In this document: positions 9,198 through 17,882 of the stretch, piece after piece
How positions within the stretch are numbered: position 1 is the first letter of the stretch
How the letters are laid out: each line of letters starts with the position of its first letter
From: PALSA-243 sp963743705
GTDB lineage: Bacteria; Acidobacteriota; Terriglobia; Bryobacterales; Bryobacteraceae
Assembly: GCA_963743705.1 (NCBI GenBank)
Contig: CAVUQS010000019.1
Span: 620,001-684,000, forward strand
Reading direction: 5' to 3'
Length of the DNA: 64,000 bases
The notes under the pieces: generated by a model
Told to the model about the DNA's origin: nothing
The model's database searches: none
What the model saw: only the letters and a program-made list of their open reading frames with translations
Position numbers and translations under genes: made by a program

Positions 9198-9296
9198 ATG
9201 GATAGCCAATACGTTCAGGCCGTGATGTGGCTGGTAGCTGGCGGAGCGATGTACCTCTTCCTGCGCCGCCGGCGCTCTCGCCGCACCAACCGTTAA
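9198..9296 (+). CDS. 32-residue Arg-tailed membrane peptide, copy 1
   Basis: A tiny open frame right after tadC (18-base gap) with a good Shine-Dalgarno (GAAAGGAG, 9184-9191). The peptide has a polar start, one hydrophobic stretch (AVMWLVAGGAMYLFL) and a tail with about seven Arg (RRRRSRR). Topology should be N-out/C-in by the positive-inside rule. A second peptide with the same plan lies 145 bases downstream, which supports both being real genes. I know no named family; a small accessory subunit of the Tad platform is a guess from position. Confidence 0.6.
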   Translation: MDSQYVQAVMWLVAGGAMYLFLRRRRSRRTNR

Positions 9297-9331
9297 TGCT
9301 CAATTTGTGGGGCCAGTTCTTCGGAGCTGCG

Positions 9332-9349
9332 GCCGGACTCTCGTCCGGC
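9332..9349 (+). terminator. Short GC-rich hairpin between the two small peptides
   Basis: The inverted repeat GCCGGAC / GTCCGGC with a 4-base TCTC loop lies in the 144-base gap between the two peptide genes. No T-run follows. It may mark the end of the main Tad transcript or a processing point. Apart from this hairpin I see nothing in the gap. Confidence 0.35.
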
Positions 9350-9440
9350 GCTGTACTCGCCGAAAGGCTTGTACAACCACCTAATTTTTAATCGCGCCTT
9401 TGTGCGCCCGGGTAAGTAGAAAAGAAAGAAGGAAAACAAA

Positions 9441-9536
9441 ATGAACTTTGCCATGCAAACGGCGATCTGGCTAGGAGCCGGCGTCATGCTCGTGGTCTTA
9501 CTGCAGCGCCGGCGCAGACGCCGTGAGTTGCCATAA
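9441..9536 (+). CDS. 31-residue Arg-tailed membrane peptide, copy 2
   Basis: A second tiny gene with the same design as the one at 9198: a short polar start, a single hydrophobic helix (AIWLGAGVMLVVLLQ) and an uninterrupted run of six Arg before a short end. It has its own Shine-Dalgarno (GAAGGAAAA before the ATG). Its stop TAA overlaps an ATG (TAATG) at 9536 that begins a short frame in front of the next gene. The sequence shared with copy 1 is mostly the plan (helix plus Arg tail), so the two are probably diverged duplicates. Confidence 0.6.
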   Translation: MNFAMQTAIWLGAGVMLVVLLQRRRRRRELP

Positions 9537-9615
9537 TGCCCGTAACCCTGGGGCTGGCGCTGGCTACGACAACAGCAGCCACCGAAGCGTCAGCCCGCTC
9601 CCTTTCGCAGGCACG

Positions 9616-10452
9616 ATGGGTCCCGAATTCCTATTGAAGAAGCAAAACCCCGATGGCGGCTGGCCGTACTTACAAGGCGGCTCGTGGACGGAGCCATCGG
9701 TATATGCGGCGCTCGCACTGCTGGCGGCCGGTGAGACGGCAGCAGCTCAGCGCGGCATCGATTGGTTGAACAGGACCGGGCGCCCCGACGGGGGTTGGGC
9801 CTCGCGTCCCGGCGTAGGCGAGAGTTCGTGGGTGACAGCTCTCGCCGCGCTAGTGCCCGAAGAGCGAATCGGCCAGAATGCGCACCGTCGCGCGATCTCT
9901 TGGCTCATGGATACCCGCGGCGAAGACACCACCGCCCTCTACACCCTGCGTCTCCGCTTGCTCGGCCGTACCCCTTCCACTGATTATGTGCATCCCGGCT
10001 GGCCTTGGACCAAAGGCGCGGCCGCCTGGGTCGGTCCCACATCGGCCGCGGTGCTGGCCCTCGATTGCGAGAATCGGCGGCGCCCTGCCCCCTCTGTCGC
10101 GGAACGCGCCAAAACCGGCCGCGATTTTCTGCTGGCCCACACCTGCACAGCCGGCGGATGGAACCATGGCGCAATCACTGCCTGGGGCGAGAGCATGGCG
10201 CCCTACCCGGAAACTACCGGCATGGCTTTACTGGCATTGCGCGGCGTGCGCGCGCCGCAAGTGGACCGCTCTTTGGCCGCGGGCCAAAAATTCCTCGATA
10301 CGCGCTCTGCCGACGCTCAAAACTGGCTGCGACTCGGGCTCGGCGCGCACAACCAACTGCCCCCTCGCTACGAACCGCCCGCCGGCATCGCCTATCGCAC
10401 GGTGCCTGAAGTGGCGCTCCATTGCATCGTCGAGCACGGAGGGCTGGCATGA
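9616..10452 (+). CDS. Prenyltransferase/squalene-cyclase-repeat protein
   Basis: A protein of about 278 residues from ATG 9616 (an upstream GTG at 9523 would add 31 unlikely residues) built from alpha/alpha-barrel repeats of the terpene-cyclase/prenyltransferase kind: KKQNPDGGWPY, RPDGGWASRPG, then a CTAGGWNHG repeat. The catalytic DxDD of squalene-hopene cyclases is not visible, and the protein is far shorter than a cyclase (about 650), so a binding or accessory role is more likely than cyclisation. The start is uncertain: a frame opening at ATG 9536, coupled to the previous stop, reads a signal-like segment and then hits TGA at 9632-9634, suggesting a frame break in the 5-prime end. The 3-prime end overlaps the next start (ATGA). 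Confidence 0.6.
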   Translation: MGPEFLLKKQNPDGGWPYLQGGSWTEPSVYAALALLAAGETAAAQRGIDWLNRTGRPDGGWASRPGVGESSWVTALAALVPEERIGQNAHRRAISWLMDTRGEDTTALYTLRLRLLGRTPSTDYVHPGWPWTKGAAAWVGPTSAAVLALDCENRRRPAPSVAERAKTGRDFLLAHTCTAGGWNHGAITAWGESMAPYPETTGMALLALRGVRAPQVDRSLAAGQKFLDTRSADAQNWLRLGLGAHNQLPPRYEPPAGIAYRTVPEVALHCIVEHGGLA

Positions 10453-11417
10453 GCCGCTCCATCACCCGCCGCCAATGGATCGCCGGAGCGGGCGCTGCCA
10501 CGCTTACCGGATGCGCCTCCCGGAAGCCCGCGCCTCACACCGCCGAAGTTTCCATCGTGCGCGCCCCGGCTTATGACCAGAGCCTCTACAGCACCGTCCG
10601 TGGCATTCTCGGCGAACACCGGCTGGAAGTGCGCGGCCGCAACGTCGTCCTCAAGCCGAACCTGGTGGAATTCGAGCCCGGCACCAGCATCAACACGCAT
10701 CCGCTGCTCGTGCATGCCGCTTACGAAGCGTTTCTCGCTCTGGGCGCGGCCAGCGTGCGTATCGCCGAAGGACCCGGGCACCGCCGCAATACGCTCGATC
10801 TCGCCGACGCCGCGGGCTACTTCCGCATCGTGCCCAGGTTCGAAGAGGTTTTCACCGATCTCAACGTCGACGACGTCTCGCGCGTCCACCTCGCTAACCA
10901 GATCTCGCGCATGGACAAGCTTTACCTGCCCAACACCGCGCTCAGCGCCGATCTGCTGGTCTCGATGCCCAAGATGAAAACGCATCACTGGGCGGGCGCG
11001 ACGCTCTCCATGAAGAACCTTTTTGGCGTCGTCCCCGGCGGGCTCTACGGATGGCCGAAGAACATGCTGCACTGGGCCGGAATCGATCAATCCATCGCCG
11101 ACCTGCGCACCGTTTTCCCGCGCCAGTTCGCCCTCGTGGATGGCATCGTCGGCATGCAGGGTAACGGGCCGATTCAAGGCAAGCCGAAGGCCGCGGGCGT
11201 GCTCGTCGCCGGTCGCGACACGGCCGCCGTGGACGCTACTTGCTGCCGCATCATGCGCATCGACCCCGCCCGGCTGACCTATCTGCAGCTCGCATCCCAA
11301 GCCGGCGGCCAGATTGAAGAAAGCTTCATCCATCAAATCGGCGAACCTATTTCCAACGTCGCCACGCCCTTCGAGTTGATTCCATTTTTCCGCGGTTACC
11401 GCCTGGGCGCCGGATAG
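10449..11417 (+). CDS. DUF362 protein with Tat-type signal
   Basis: A 322-residue protein starting at the ATG that overlaps the previous stop (ATGA). The N-terminus has a twin-Arg-like segment (ITRRQWIAGAGAATLTGCAS) that also resembles a lipobox around the Cys, so it is probably exported and possibly lipidated. The rest matches the DUF362 fold: VVLKPNLVEFEPG, GPGHRRNT, LLVSMPKMKTHHWAG and STKNLFGV-like MKNLFGVVPGGLYGWPK. DUF362 proteins are often next to Fe-S proteins, but no Cys cluster is present here. Coupling to the prenyltransferase-repeat gene is conserved-looking, but the function is unknown. Confidence 0.75.
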   Translation: MSRSITRRQWIAGAGAATLTGCASRKPAPHTAEVSIVRAPAYDQSLYSTVRGILGEHRLEVRGRNVVLKPNLVEFEPGTSINTHPLLVHAAYEAFLALGAASVRIAEGPGHRRNTLDLADAAGYFRIVPRFEEVFTDLNVDDVSRVHLANQISRMDKLYLPNTALSADLLVSMPKMKTHHWAGATLSMKNLFGVVPGGLYGWPKNMLHWAGIDQSIADLRTVFPRQFALVDGIVGMQGNGPIQGKPKAAGVLVAGRDTAAVDATCCRIMRIDPARLTYLQLASQAGGQIEESFIHQIGEPISNVATPFELIPFFRGYRLGAG

Positions 11418-11428
11418 AGAATAGTAAG

Positions 11429-12952
11429 ATGCCCGCGAAACGAGTACGCCCGCAGCCGAAGACTATTCCTACCGACGCGCCGGTTAGCGCCCCTCCGTCA
11501 GCGTTATCGAACGCGGCCGCGGCGCTCGGACGCAGTCCCCTCGGCTATCTGCTGGCCTCGATTCTGGCGCTGCTGCCATGTTATTGGCAGGCGCACATTC
11601 AAGCCGGCGATCTTTCGAGCCACATCTACAATTCGTGGCTGGCGCAATTGATCGAAACGCAAAAAATGCAGGGCCTGGTGGTGGTCAGCCAAATCACCAA
11701 TGTGCTCTTCGATTGGATTCTCAGCGCGTTCTTTCGCGCTCTCGGGCCCGATCTCGCCCAACGTTTCGCCGTTTCCATCGCCGTGCTGACCTTCGTGTGG
11801 GGCGCTTTCGCCTTCGCTTCCGTCGCATCGGGCAAGCGCGCCTGGCCCGTGCTGCCGTGCATCGTCATGCTGGCTTACGGCTGGGTCTTCCACATGGGCT
11901 TCTTCGACTTCTACCTCGGTCTGGGCCTCTCTTTCTGCGGTTTAGCCGCGGCGTGGGACCCCACGCCCAAACGTCTCGCGCTGGCGGCGCCCTTCTTCGC
12001 TTTGGCTTTGGCCGCGCACGCGTTGGCATTCGCCTGGGGCGCGGCGTTTCTGGCGTACCTGATCGCCGCCAAGTGGCTCGGGCCGTCGCGTATCGTGCAA
12101 TTGACGCTGGCCGGACTGGGCGGCCTCGTTGCCGCGCGCGTGGCCCTGAGCGCCGTGTGGCCCACCCGTTGGGCCGGCGATCAATTGCTGCTGATTACCG
12201 GCGCCGATCAGTTGCGCCTCTTCGACGACAAATATTTCCTGCTCTTCATCGCGCTCCTGGCCGTGTGGGCCATCGCTCTTGTGATTTGGCTGCGCGCCGC
12301 GGGAACCGCGCAGTTGCGCGCGAATCTGGCCTTCCAGTTGTTCATTCTGAGCGCCGCCGGCGTCTTCCTGCTGCCCGGAGGGATTCAAATCCCCGGCTAT
12401 CGCCACGGCCTCGTCTATATCGCGGAGCGCATGTCGCTGGGTGCGGCGGTCTGCATCTGCGCCGTGTTGGCCTCGGCGCAATTCCGCGCATTCCAGAACT
12501 GGGCCATGGGCGCGGTGGCGCTCGCATTCTTCTTTTTCGTCTTCCACGACGAGCGCGCGCTCAACGCCTTCGAACAGCAAATTCAACAAACGGTCGCAAC
12601 CCTCCCGCCGGGCCAGCGCGTCCTGCTCGGGCTGGATGACGATTCGCTGACGCGCATCAACGCAGTGACTCACATGATCGACCGCGCCTGCGTTGGCCGC
12701 TGCTTCAGCTACGCCAATTACGAGCCCGCCACGTGGCAGTTTCGCGTGCGCGCTGTCGCGCCGAACCCCTACGCGATCAGCGGTTATCAGGATTCCTTCC
12801 TGATGCAGGTCGGCCAATACAAAATAAAAGACGCGGACCTGCCGCTCTATCAGGTCACCATCGACAACAGTGGAAACCTCGCGCTCGCCAGCCTGCCTGC
12901 CGGCGCCCTCAACGGAATAAAACTATGCAAAGTCTTGCCCGCCCTTCTATAA
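11429..12952 (+). CDS. Polytopic membrane protein of unknown function
   Basis: A 507-residue protein with a Pro/Ala-rich cytoplasmic start (1-35) and about ten hydrophobic segments between residues 38 and 375, then a soluble C-terminal domain (about 385-507) containing LLGLDDDSLTRIN and a Cys pair. The loop after the first helix carries AGDLSSHIYNSWLA, which resembles the Asp-containing first loop of GT-C type glycosyltransferases. No firm family is recognised. It begins 12 bases after the DUF362 gene, so it is probably co-transcribed with it. Confidence 0.6.
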   Translation: MPAKRVRPQPKTIPTDAPVSAPPSALSNAAAALGRSPLGYLLASILALLPCYWQAHIQAGDLSSHIYNSWLAQLIETQKMQGLVVVSQITNVLFDWILSAFFRALGPDLAQRFAVSIAVLTFVWGAFAFASVASGKRAWPVLPCIVMLAYGWVFHMGFFDFYLGLGLSFCGLAAAWDPTPKRLALAAPFFALALAAHALAFAWGAAFLAYLIAAKWLGPSRIVQLTLAGLGGLVAARVALSAVWPTRWAGDQLLLITGADQLRLFDDKYFLLFIALLAVWAIALVIWLRAAGTAQLRANLAFQLFILSAAGVFLLPGGIQIPGYRHGLVYIAERMSLGAAVCICAVLASAQFRAFQNWAMGAVALAFFFFVFHDERALNAFEQQIQQTVATLPPGQRVLLGLDDDSLTRINAVTHMIDRACVGRCFSYANYEPATWQFRVRAVAPNPYAISGYQDSFLMQVGQYKIKDADLPLYQVTIDNSGNLALASLPAGALNGIKLCKVLPALL

Positions 12953-13110
12953 CGCAGTTCAGCGCGGTGGTGCGCAACATCACTCGCGATTTCGTTTCGC
13001 GCGACGCCATCCGCGATGCGCTGCGCGATATTCCGTGGCGCAAGGTTCTCGCCGATATCGGCCTGCTGGTGTTGGCGGGCCTCACCTGCTCGATTTTGTC
13101 TCGCCCCTGA
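12925..13110 (+). CDS. 61-residue small protein with C-terminal helix
   Basis: An open frame overlapping the end of the previous gene by 28 bases. The predicted peptide has a charged N-terminal half (DFVSRDAIRDALRDIPWRK) and a hydrophobic C-terminal segment (VLADIGLLVLAGLTCSIL), a plausible tail-anchored protein. No Shine-Dalgarno is obvious in front of the ATG (GGAATAAAACT). Support is moderate because the overlap and the lack of a recognised family leave open a chance frame. Confidence 0.35.
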   Translation: MQSLARPSITQFSAVVRNITRDFVSRDAIRDALRDIPWRKVLADIGLLVLAGLTCSILSRP

Positions 13111-13149
13111 CGCGCCAACTGGCTTGGTACGCCAACCGGGGCCGATAAA

Positions 13150-13722
13150 ATGAACGCAGAGGTAATGCAGCTCATCTCGTGGATCGAATTGATGGTCTGC
13201 TGGTTCGCCTGGGCCTACCCGTTCATCTTTCGCGCGCCGCACCGCCAGAAACGCGACTCTGTCTCCGCTCCCGGCGCCACCCTCGTCGGCCTCTTGCTCG
13301 AAGGCATCTCCATCTTCATCGCCTTCGTGTTCCGCCTGCCCACGGACGCTCCGGCCGGTTTCATCCGCATGCCGCTTTCCATGATCTGCGGACCCATCGC
13401 GGCGCTCCTTTCCTGGGCCGCCGTATCGCATCTCGGCCGCCAGTTCCGCGTCACCGCCGGCATCTATCACGATCACGAGCTCGTCACGAACGGGCCCTAC
13501 GCTCTGGTGCGCCATCCCATTTACACTTCGCTGCTCGCGATTCTGCTCTGCACCTTGCTGCTGCTGACGCCCTGGGACTGGCTCGTCGTCTCCCTGGTCT
13601 TTTTCATCGCCGGCACCGAAGTCCGCGTGCGCGCCGAAGATGAGCTCCTGGCGTCGCGCTTCGGGGAGGCCTTTGAGCGCTACCGCAAGTCCGCTCCGGC
13701 CTATATTCCCTTCGTGCGATAG
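13150..13722 (+). CDS. Isoprenylcysteine carboxyl methyltransferase-like membrane protein
   Basis: A 190-residue polytopic protein with about five membrane segments and the C-terminal ICMT/PEMT signature: HELVTNGPYALVRHPIYTS, then EVRVRAEDELLASRFGEAF and Y-x8-PAYIPF. The NGPY-x2-VRHP motif binds S-adenosylmethionine in this family. Bacterial members methylate unknown small substrates or lipids, so the substrate is open. The gene sits 10 bases upstream of an exported peptidase on the same strand. Confidence 0.8.
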   Translation: MNAEVMQLISWIELMVCWFAWAYPFIFRAPHRQKRDSVSAPGATLVGLLLEGISIFIAFVFRLPTDAPAGFIRMPLSMICGPIAALLSWAAVSHLGRQFRVTAGIYHDHELVTNGPYALVRHPIYTSLLAILLCTLLLLTPWDWLVVSLVFFIAGTEVRVRAEDELLASRFGEAFERYRKSAPAYIPFVR

Positions 13723-13731
13723 TGTTTTTGT

Positions 13732-15132
13732 ATGTTCCGTACCCGCACGGCCGCGCTGGCGGCCGCCTTCTGCGCTGTTGCGCCATGGGTGGGCCTCGCA
13801 CAGAGCCTGACCGAAAAATATCAAGCCACTGCCGACAAGCTGATCGCCGCCGCCATGGCGGATCGCGAAGGCTATGACCGTCTGACATACCTCTGCTATC
13901 GCATCGGCGCGCGCCTCAGCGGGTCGCCGGCGCTCGATCGCGCCGTTCAATGGTCGGTCGATCAAATGAAGGCCGTCGGCTTGAGCAACGTCCGCGTGAT
14001 CCCCGCCAAAGTGCCGCATTGGGATCGTGGCGCGGAATCGGCGCGCATGCTCTCGCCGCTCGATAAGCCCCTCCACATGCTCGGATTGGGAATGAGCATC
14101 GGCACGCCGCCGGGCGGCATCACCGCTGAAACCGTCGTGGTGGAAACCTTTGAAGACCTGGCGAAGCTCGGCAAGGACAAGATTCAGGGCAAAATCGTCG
14201 TTTATAACCAGGAGTATCGCGGCTACGGCCCCACGCGTTCTTACCGCGCCACCGGCGCCGCGCGTGCTGCAGAGTTCGGCGCTGTGGCCGCTCTGGTGCG
14301 CTCCGTCACGCCCCTCGCCATGCAGATTCCGCACACTGGCGAGATGAATTACAGCGACGCCCAGCCCAAGATTCCGGCGGCCGCCATCTCGCCCGAAGAC
14401 GCCATGATGATCGCCACGCTTTATCGGCAGGGCGTTCCCGTGCGCGTGCATCTCGAAATGGCCGCGCGCATGCTTCCCGATGCCGATAGCGGCGACGTCG
14501 TTGGCGAGATTCCCGGCAGAACGCATCCCGAACAGGTCGTGGTCATCGGCGGCCATCTCGATTCCTGGGACGTCGGCCAAGGCGCGCAGGATGATGGCGC
14601 ATCCATCATCGCCTGCCTGCAAGCCCTCGCGCTCATCCACAAGCTCGGCCTGCAGCCCGAACGCACGCTGCGCGTGGCCTTCTGGGTGAATGAGGAAAAC
14701 GGCGGACGCGGCGGCGAGGCCTACCGCGCGTGGATCGGCGACAAGATCAAAGATCAGGTAGCGGCCATCGAAATGGATGGCGGCGCGGAAGCTCCCGTCG
14801 GCTACGGCGCGGGCGTCGACGAGCATTCGCTCGATCTGCTGAAGCAGGTCGGCAAGTTGCTCGAAAAGATCGGCGCCGGCAACATCCGCGGCGGCGGCGG
14901 CGGATCGGATATCCAGCCGCTGGTGCGCGACGGCGTGGCGGGACTTTCGGAAAACACCGTCGGCACGCACTACTTCGATTGGCATCACACCGAAGCCGAC
15001 ACCCTGGATAAGGTCAACATCGACGATTTCCGCAAGAACGTGGCCTCGCTCGCAGTGATGAGCTTCGCCTTGGCGGACATGCCGGAACGCGTCGTGCCGC
15101 AGTCAGGCGGCCGCGGAAGACGCGGACAATAG
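13732..15132 (+). CDS. M28 family metallopeptidase (carboxypeptidase Q-like), exported
   Basis: A 466-residue enzyme with a signal peptide (residues 1-23). Family ligands for the two zinc ions are present in order: His and Asp in GGHLDSWDVGQGAQDDGAS, the Glu pair in FWVNEENGGRGGEAY, the Asp of EMDGGAEAP and the final His in YFDWHHTEADTLDK. A PA-type inserted domain precedes the catalytic part (about 120-215). These enzymes hydrolyse dipeptides or remove N-terminal residues in the periplasm or outside. Start ATG follows TTTTTGT without a strong ribosome site. Confidence 0.88.
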   Translation: MFRTRTAALAAAFCAVAPWVGLAQSLTEKYQATADKLIAAAMADREGYDRLTYLCYRIGARLSGSPALDRAVQWSVDQMKAVGLSNVRVIPAKVPHWDRGAESARMLSPLDKPLHMLGLGMSIGTPPGGITAETVVVETFEDLAKLGKDKIQGKIVVYNQEYRGYGPTRSYRATGAARAAEFGAVAALVRSVTPLAMQIPHTGEMNYSDAQPKIPAAAISPEDAMMIATLYRQGVPVRVHLEMAARMLPDADSGDVVGEIPGRTHPEQVVVIGGHLDSWDVGQGAQDDGASIIACLQALALIHKLGLQPERTLRVAFWVNEENGGRGGEAYRAWIGDKIKDQVAAIEMDGGAEAPVGYGAGVDEHSLDLLKQVGKLLEKIGAGNIRGGGGGSDIQPLVRDGVAGLSENTVGTHYFDWHHTEADTLDKVNIDDFRKNVASLAVMSFALADMPERVVPQSGGRGRRGQ

Positions 15133-15142
15133 GGCTTTCGTC

Positions 15143-15448
15143 ATGCCCGTATCGCTCGAATTTCTGCGCGGCATCATTGGCGTGCTGGGAATCGGCTGCG
15201 CTTACATGACCGGCCGGTCGTGGGCGCTGTTCCGCAAGGGCGGGCAGAAGCAATTCCGCCTTTATGCCTGGATGTTTCGCACCGCCGTCTGCCTGGTCGC
15301 CGTGGGCCTGCGCCATCGCATCGATATCGCTGCCATCGCCATTTGGGCGCTCGCCGCGATCGCCTTCGCCGCGGCGCTGTGGGAGCATTCGCGCGAAAAA
15401 AAGGAAGAGGATGTCTCGCAAACCATCTTTCCGCATGACGACGAGTGA
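15143..15448 (+). CDS. Small integral membrane protein
   Basis: A 101-residue protein with three hydrophobic segments (about 5-25, 43-58, 62-80) separated by short basic loops (FRKGGQKQFR, RHRID) and ending in an acidic tail (EKKEEDVSQ...HDDE). It lies 10 bases after the peptidase gene and 27 before the kinase. No family is recognised. Codon use and spacing are like the neighbours, so a real gene is likely. Confidence 0.55.
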   Translation: MPVSLEFLRGIIGVLGIGCAYMTGRSWALFRKGGQKQFRLYAWMFRTAVCLVAVGLRHRIDIAAIAIWALAAIAFAAALWEHSREKKEEDVSQTIFPHDDE

Positions 15449-15475
15449 CTTCGCGTTGCTACAATTCTCTTTCAC

Positions 15476-16396
15476 ATGTCCCTGGTCGTCGTAGGTTCTG
15501 TCGCATATGATGGCGTGGAAACGCCGCATGGAAAAGTAGACCGCATGCTCGGCGGAGCGGCTACTTATATTGGACTCTCCGCCAGCTATTTTGCGCCCGT
15601 CAAGATCGTCGCCGTGGTCGGCGGCGATTTCGCCCAGGAAGACGTCGATCTTCTGGCCTCGCGCAATATCGATCTCGAAGGGCTTGAGCGCGTCCCCGAC
15701 GGCAAAACGTTCTTCTGGGCCGGCGTCTACTCGGCGGACATGAACGACCGCACCACCCTCCGTACCGATCTCAACGTCTTCGCCGATTTCCAGCCGAAAT
15801 TGCCGCCGTCCTATCGGACGTCGCCGTATCTGTTCCTGGGCAACATCCAGCCCGATCTGCAACGCCACGTGCGCAGCCAGATGAACGGCGTGAAATACAC
15901 CGGCGGCGACACCATGAATTACTGGATCAACGATTTCCGCCCCGCGCTGCTGAAGACGCTGGCGCAGTGGGATTTTCTGTTGATCAACGATTCCGAAGCG
16001 CGCCTGCTCTCGGGCGAAAACAACCTGCGCCGCGCCGCTGAAAAGATCATGGCCATGGGCCCCTCCACGCTGATCGTCAAGCGCGGCGAATACGGCGCCA
16101 TTCTGTTCCACGGCGACCGCCATTTCATCGCGCCGGGCTATCTGTTGGAAGATGTCTTCGACCCCACCGGCGCGGGCGATTGTTTCGCCGGGGGATTCAT
16201 GGGTTATCTGGCAGGCTCGGGCGCCGAACCTACCGACGGCATCTCCGACATGGACGTGCTGCGGCGCGCCGTAATTTACGGCTCCGTGATGGGCAGTTTC
16301 TGCTGCGAAAACTTCGGCGTGGACCGGTTCCGCACACTCACCCGCGATGAGATCGAGGCGCGCTATCGCGAATTCCAAGACTGCACGGGTTTCTAG
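15476..16396 (+). CDS. PfkB family sugar/nucleoside kinase
   Basis: A 306-residue ribokinase-type kinase. The N-terminal signature MLGGAATYIGLSAS and the C-terminal PfkB signature DPTGAGDCFAGGFMGYLAG (about 229-247), including the catalytic Asp of GAGD, are intact. The substrate is not predictable from sequence; members close to this architecture (SLVVVGSVAYDGVETPHG at the start) are often annotated only as PfkB or inosine/guanosine kinases. The gene overlaps the next one by about 50 bases. Confidence 0.85.
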   Translation: MSLVVVGSVAYDGVETPHGKVDRMLGGAATYIGLSASYFAPVKIVAVVGGDFAQEDVDLLASRNIDLEGLERVPDGKTFFWAGVYSADMNDRTTLRTDLNVFADFQPKLPPSYRTSPYLFLGNIQPDLQRHVRSQMNGVKYTGGDTMNYWINDFRPALLKTLAQWDFLLINDSEARLLSGENNLRRAAEKIMAMGPSTLIVKRGEYGAILFHGDRHFIAPGYLLEDVFDPTGAGDCFAGGFMGYLAGSGAEPTDGISDMDVLRRAVIYGSVMGSFCCENFGVDRFRTLTRDEIEARYREFQDCTGF

Positions 16397-17873
16397 CGCC
16401 GCTGCCGCCGGATCTCTCGCATTACTCAGCGCGGCCGCGGTTTGGTTAGTTCACGCGCGCGGCTGGACCCTCTACTACGGCGACGCCGAGGCACATCTCA
16501 TGACGGCGCGCCGCATCGTCGATTCGCAAACTCCCGGCTACGACCAACTGGGCGTTTCCTGGCTCCCGCTGCTGCATGTGATGATGCTGCCGTTCGTGCG
16601 CGTGGACGCATGGTGGCAAAGTGGCCTGGCCGGCGCGATTCCACCGGCCGTCTGCTTCGTCATAGCCGGTAGTTTTCTCTTCGCCGCCGCGCGCCGCATC
16701 TTCGACTCGACTCCCGCCGCCTGCGCGGCCACCGCGGTGTTCGCGCTCAACCCGAATATTCTCTACCTGCAAGCCATTCCCATGACCGAAGCGGTATTTT
16801 TCGCCGCGCTGTCAGCCCTGCTCTATTTCTGCGTCCGCTTTCGCGACACGCAGGGTTGGCTGGCCGCCGCCGGCGCCGCGATCGCGGCTTGCGCGGCCAC
16901 GCTCACGCGCTACGACGGCTGGTTCCTGCTGCCATTCGCCGCCGCGTGGATCATCTTCGCGTCGCGCAGGCATCGCATCGTCATACCGCTGCTGTTCTGC
17001 CTCGTCGCCGCTCTCGGTCCACTCTTCTGGCTGGGACACAATTGGTGGATGTCCGGCGATGCATTCGATTCCTTCCGCGGCCCCTATTCCGCCCGCGCCA
17101 TTCAAGCCGGCGCGACCTACCCGGGCCTGAACGATTGGCGCGTAGCCTGGCAATACTACCGCGCCGCCGCGTGGCTTTGCGCCGGGCCGCTGCTGACCCT
17201 GATCGGCCTCGCCGGCTTAGCCGCTTCCCTGCTCCGCCGCAGAATCTGGCCGCTGATTTTGCTGGCTGTGCCGCCCCTGGTCTATGTTGCCAGCGTGCAT
17301 TCCGGCTCCACGCCGATTTTCGTGCCCACGCTCTGGCCGAATTCCTACTACAACACCCGCTACGGCACGTCGGCCATCCCATTGTTGGCGCTCGGCGCCG
17401 CAAGCCTGGCCGCGCTTGCGCCTCGCAAAGCCCAAGCCGCCGCAGCCGCGGGAATCGTATTAGCCAGCGCTGGCTGGTGGGCGTTCCATCCTCATCCTGG
17501 CGATTGGGTGGTCTGGGAGGAATCGCGCGTCAATTCCGAAGGCCGCCGCGCCTGGACGCGAGAAGCGGCCGAATACTTCAAGTCCGAGTACGTGCCTGGC
17601 ACGGGCATCATGACCTCGTTCTATCCGCTCACCGGCGTGCTGCGCGAGGCGGGCATTCCCTTGCGCGAGGTCTTCTATGGCGATAACGGCTTGCTCTGGG
17701 ACGCCGCCGTCAACCGCCCCGAGTTAGCCTTAAGGCAGGAGTGGGTGCTCTCCCAGGGCGGCGATAACGCGCAGACTGCTGTCAATCGCGCCGCCCGGCT
17801 GGGCATCGCCTATCGTTTGGAGAAGCGCATCGCCGTCAAAGGGCAACCTGTAATCGAAATCTACCGGAGATAA
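16347..17873 (+). CDS. GT39/ArnT-like membrane glycosyltransferase
   Basis: A 508-residue protein with about ten to twelve hydrophobic segments and the first-loop motif YYGDAEAHLMTARRIVD, where the Asp-Ala-Glu resembles the catalytic acidic residues of GT-C transferases. The soluble C-terminal part (about 380-508) has EYVPGTGIMTSFYPLTG. It would transfer a sugar from a lipid-linked donor to a periplasmic acceptor. The start at 16347 lies inside the kinase gene; a later start after the kinase stop is possible but would trim the first basic residues. The dapF-like gene follows after 9 bases. Confidence 0.6.
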   Translation: MRSRRAIANSKTARVSSAAAAGSLALLSAAAVWLVHARGWTLYYGDAEAHLMTARRIVDSQTPGYDQLGVSWLPLLHVMMLPFVRVDAWWQSGLAGAIPPAVCFVIAGSFLFAAARRIFDSTPAACAATAVFALNPNILYLQAIPMTEAVFFAALSALLYFCVRFRDTQGWLAAAGAAIAACAATLTRYDGWFLLPFAAAWIIFASRRHRIVIPLLFCLVAALGPLFWLGHNWWMSGDAFDSFRGPYSARAIQAGATYPGLNDWRVAWQYYRAAAWLCAGPLLTLIGLAGLAASLLRRRIWPLILLAVPPLVYVASVHSGSTPIFVPTLWPNSYYNTRYGTSAIPLLALGAASLAALAPRKAQAAAAAGIVLASAGWWAFHPHPGDWVVWEESRVNSEGRRAWTREAAEYFKSEYVPGTGIMTSFYPLTGVLREAGIPLREVFYGDNGLLWDAAVNRPELALRQEWVLSQGGDNAQTAVNRAARLGIAYRLEKRIAVKGQPVIEIYRR

Positions 17874-17882
17874 GTCGCGGCC

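Noticed and set aside
9523..9615. GTG start for the prenyltransferase-repeat gene
   Set aside because: It overlaps the small peptide gene, gives an unlikely polar extension and lacks a ribosome site; ATG 9616 or a frame-corrected 9536 start fits better.
12850..14988. A 712-residue minus-strand open frame
   Set aside because: Shadow of the ICMT-like and M28 peptidase genes on the plus strand; His/Asp/Arg-rich composition typical of antisense frames in GC-rich DNA.
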